From Faecimorpha sp963627615 (GTDB taxonomy: Bacteria; Bacillota; Clostridia; Lachnospirales; Bianqueaceae), in assembly GCA_963627615.1 (NCBI GenBank), contig CAVGBV010000098.1:1-7008 (forward strand): a DNA stretch of 7,008 bases. Direction: 5' to 3'. How positions within the stretch are numbered: position 1 is the stretch's first letter; the number at the start of each line of letters is the position of its first letter. Below the pieces are notes generated by a model. The model was not told the DNA's origin. It made no database searches and was given only the letters and a program-made list of their open reading frames with translations. Positions 6,311-7,008 of the stretch are shown one piece after another. The position numbers and the translations under genes were made by a program.

Positions 6311-6360
6311 ACAACCATCGGCATGACCGCCCAACGGATATGCCGATGGTTGTTTCATTT
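6311..6360 (+). terminator. Strong intrinsic terminator of the orphan unit
   Basis: ACAACCATCGGCAT (6311-6324) and ATGCCGATGGTTGT (6340-6353) form a perfect 14-bp stem with a 15-base loop. ATGAA (6302-6306) and TTCAT (6354-6358) can extend it across a 4-base bulge. A T-rich tail continues to 6363. The tract of T is on the plus-strand side only, so the terminator serves rightward transcription, for which P1 is the only visible promoter. Confidence 0.88.
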
Positions 6361-6379
6361 TTTGCTTGATCTTTTGCGT

Positions 6380-6719
6380 TCAAAGTTTCCAGCGATAGCA
6401 TGATATTGTGACTAAATCCATTCTTTTCAACAACTCCAAATCAGCCTTAGCCTTGTGCTGGTATCGAACGTAGCGCATGGATTTTTTGTTTTGGGTGGTT
6501 TTGAACAACACATTCGATGCCCTATATGCAGGACAGGTCTTTGCACTTCACGGAATCGGACGACAACCATCCAAACCGCAAAAGGTCACGCGAAATTGTA
6601 CATCGGCTGCACGATACCGCGAATCGCGGAACGATGTAATCTATACACGCAAGCGGTAAATACTTTATGAATCCGGCAAGCATTGATTTTTCATGCCTGA
6701 TTTCAAGCCCTTTTACCAA
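6380..6719 (-). pseudogene. Possible decayed, frameshifted coding remnant
   Basis: On the minus strand an open frame runs from 6719 to a stop at 6522 (65 codons, beginning MVKGLEIRHE). A second frame, open from 6547 to the stop at 6380, overlaps it by about 25 bases. A single frameshift in the overlap would join them into one protein of about 110 residues ending in MDLVTISCYRWKL. The last part of the second frame is repeat block A. An internal ATG at 6478 gives a 32-residue ORF but has no ribosome site. The family is not recognised. This may be an old gene fragment, part of a dispersed intergenic element, or chance open frames; the block A copy with mainly third-position differences is the main reason to list it. 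Confidence 0.3.
6399..6451 (-). repeat. Repeat block A, copy 2
   Basis: This is the partner of 5804-5856, offset by 595 bases. The minus strand reads LELLKRMDLVTISC in the second frame of the possible remnant. Here the extended -10 box that serves the hydrolase in copy 1 is absent: the position of TATAAT carries CTATCG. Confidence 0.75.
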
Positions 6720-6813
6720 AAGCTCTGCGGATCCGAAAGTGTTTACGGCTTCATTAAAATCAAATTTCTTATCTTAATTCTTTTGTCGAATTTTGACTTT
6801 CATCAGATATAAC

Positions 6814-6864
6814 TTATAAATTTACAATTTCGCCATTGAGATTCACCTGTAAATGTGCTATACT
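6814..6864 (+). repeat. Repeat block B (promoter module), copy 2
   Basis: This is the partner of 5930-5980, offset by 884 bases with five mismatches. Blocks A and B keep the same order and orientation at both sites. They are separated by 73 bases at the first site and 362 bases at the second, so one site has lost or the other gained about 290 bases. Confidence 0.9.
6836..6864 (+). promoter_or_regulatory. Promoter P2, driving the AAA ATPase gene
   Basis: TTGAGA (6836-6841), a 17-base spacer and TATACT (6859-6864), preceded by TGC, form an extended -10 sigma-A promoter. The start near 6871 leaves a short leader of about 25 bases containing the ribosome site AGGGGG (6881-6886). Confidence 0.8.
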
Positions 6865-6895
6865 GTGCTCAGCCACGGAAAGGGGGCAAAGCCTT

Positions 6896-7008
6896 ATGAT
6901 CAAACGCGAACTGTATATGAGCCGTATCCGTCCGTTTATCGGAACGGAACTGATCAAGGTCATGACCGGTATTCGCCGCTGCGGGAAGTCGGTCATGTTG
7001 GAGCTGAT
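6896..7008 (+). CDS. AAA-type ATPase (AAA_14/DUF4143-like), 5' part only
   Basis: The first 37 codons of a gene that runs off the window are visible. The Walker A motif GIRRCGKS is at residues 25-32, just after LIKVMTG. The N-terminus MIKRELYMSRIRPFIG with an early P-loop is typical of the family of stand-alone ATPases with an AAA_14 domain and a C-terminal DUF4143 domain, common and often multicopy in Clostridia and Bacteroidales. Their role is poorly defined. AGGGGG lies nine bases before the ATG, and promoter P2 lies just upstream. An internal Met at residue 8 is a less likely start. The family is inferred from the N-terminus only; Walker B and the C-terminal domain are not in view. Confidence 0.8.
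   Translation, partial: MIKRELYMSRIRPFIGTELIKVMTGIRRCGKSVMLEL

Larger units (their letters stand above)
5764..6895. other. Gene-poor region of about 1.1 kb with duplicated blocks
   Basis: Apart from the promoters, repeats, small ORF, terminator and possible remnant listed separately, I see little here. Positions 6145-6300 hold no convincing gene; the short direct repeat AATGGTGTA occurs at 6213-6230 with one variant base. Positions 6599-6638 contain a nested inverted repeat (TACATCG/CGATGTA around CCGCG/CGCGG) without a T tract. Positions 6720-6813 are AT-rich with no feature I can name. No tRNA, rRNA, CRISPR array, transposase or integrase was found. Confidence 0.6.

Noticed and set aside
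6104..6358. 84-codon minus-strand open frame starting inside the terminator region
   Set aside because: Its start codon lies in the T tract of the terminator, it has no ribosome site, its first codons are the terminator stem, and it reads antisense to the orphan unit. It looks like a chance frame.
6232..6369. 45-codon plus-strand frame ending after the terminator
   Set aside because: It has no ribosome site at 6232 or at the internal ATG 6259, and its second half is the terminator hairpin itself.
6599..6638. Nested inverted repeat TACATCG...CCGCG/CGCGG...CGATGTA
   Set aside because: The outer and inner stems are short and joined by a lopsided loop (11 against 2 bases), with no T tract or nearby gene to regulate; weak evidence for function.
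5930..6864. Direct repeats as insertion-sequence or integration boundaries
   Set aside because: The sequence between the copies contains no transposase or recombinase frame, no terminal inverted repeats and no target-site duplication, and the repeats are promoters by content.

Overview
The window looks like chromosomal DNA of a Gram-positive Clostridia bacterium, most likely a gut-type Lachnospiraceae. This is an inference from gene families: a lipoprotein solute-binding protein with LplB/LplC-type sugar permeases, strong GGAGG-type ribosome sites and consensus sigma-A promoters. No taxonomic marker gene is present.

Positions 2-3628 hold a carbohydrate ABC importer: a lipoprotein binding protein, a 13-bp hairpin in the gap, two permeases about 13 bases apart, and a strong terminator. 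No ATPase gene is present here, as is usual for this family, which borrows a shared MsmX-type ATPase. Positions 3651-4838 form a separate two-gene unit: a small four-helix membrane protein of unknown function and a TetR-family repressor. Its consensus promoter is covered by five copies of an 8-base half-site (ATATTCAY or its complement), the most convincing regulatory signal in the window. A convergent alpha/beta hydrolase gene lies at 4891-5763 on the minus strand.

Positions 5764-6895 are gene-poor but structured. Two sequence blocks each occur twice in the same order and orientation. Block A (5804-5856 and 6399-6451) resembles a decayed coding segment on the minus strand. Block B (5930-5980 and 6814-6864) is a promoter module whose copies match at 46 of 51 positions. 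The first promoter leads to a possible 24-residue ORF and a strong terminator, with no ordinary gene between them. The second leads to an AAA-type ATPase gene that runs off the end. The simplest reading is an old duplication of an intergenic unit, with one copy still serving the ATPase and the other serving a small orphan transcript or nothing.

Most of the window is ordinary accessory metabolism and regulation. The least explained parts are the TetR half-site array with its unknown membrane protein and the duplicated promoter region with its small orphan transcription unit. Nothing seen amounts to a demonstrably new system.
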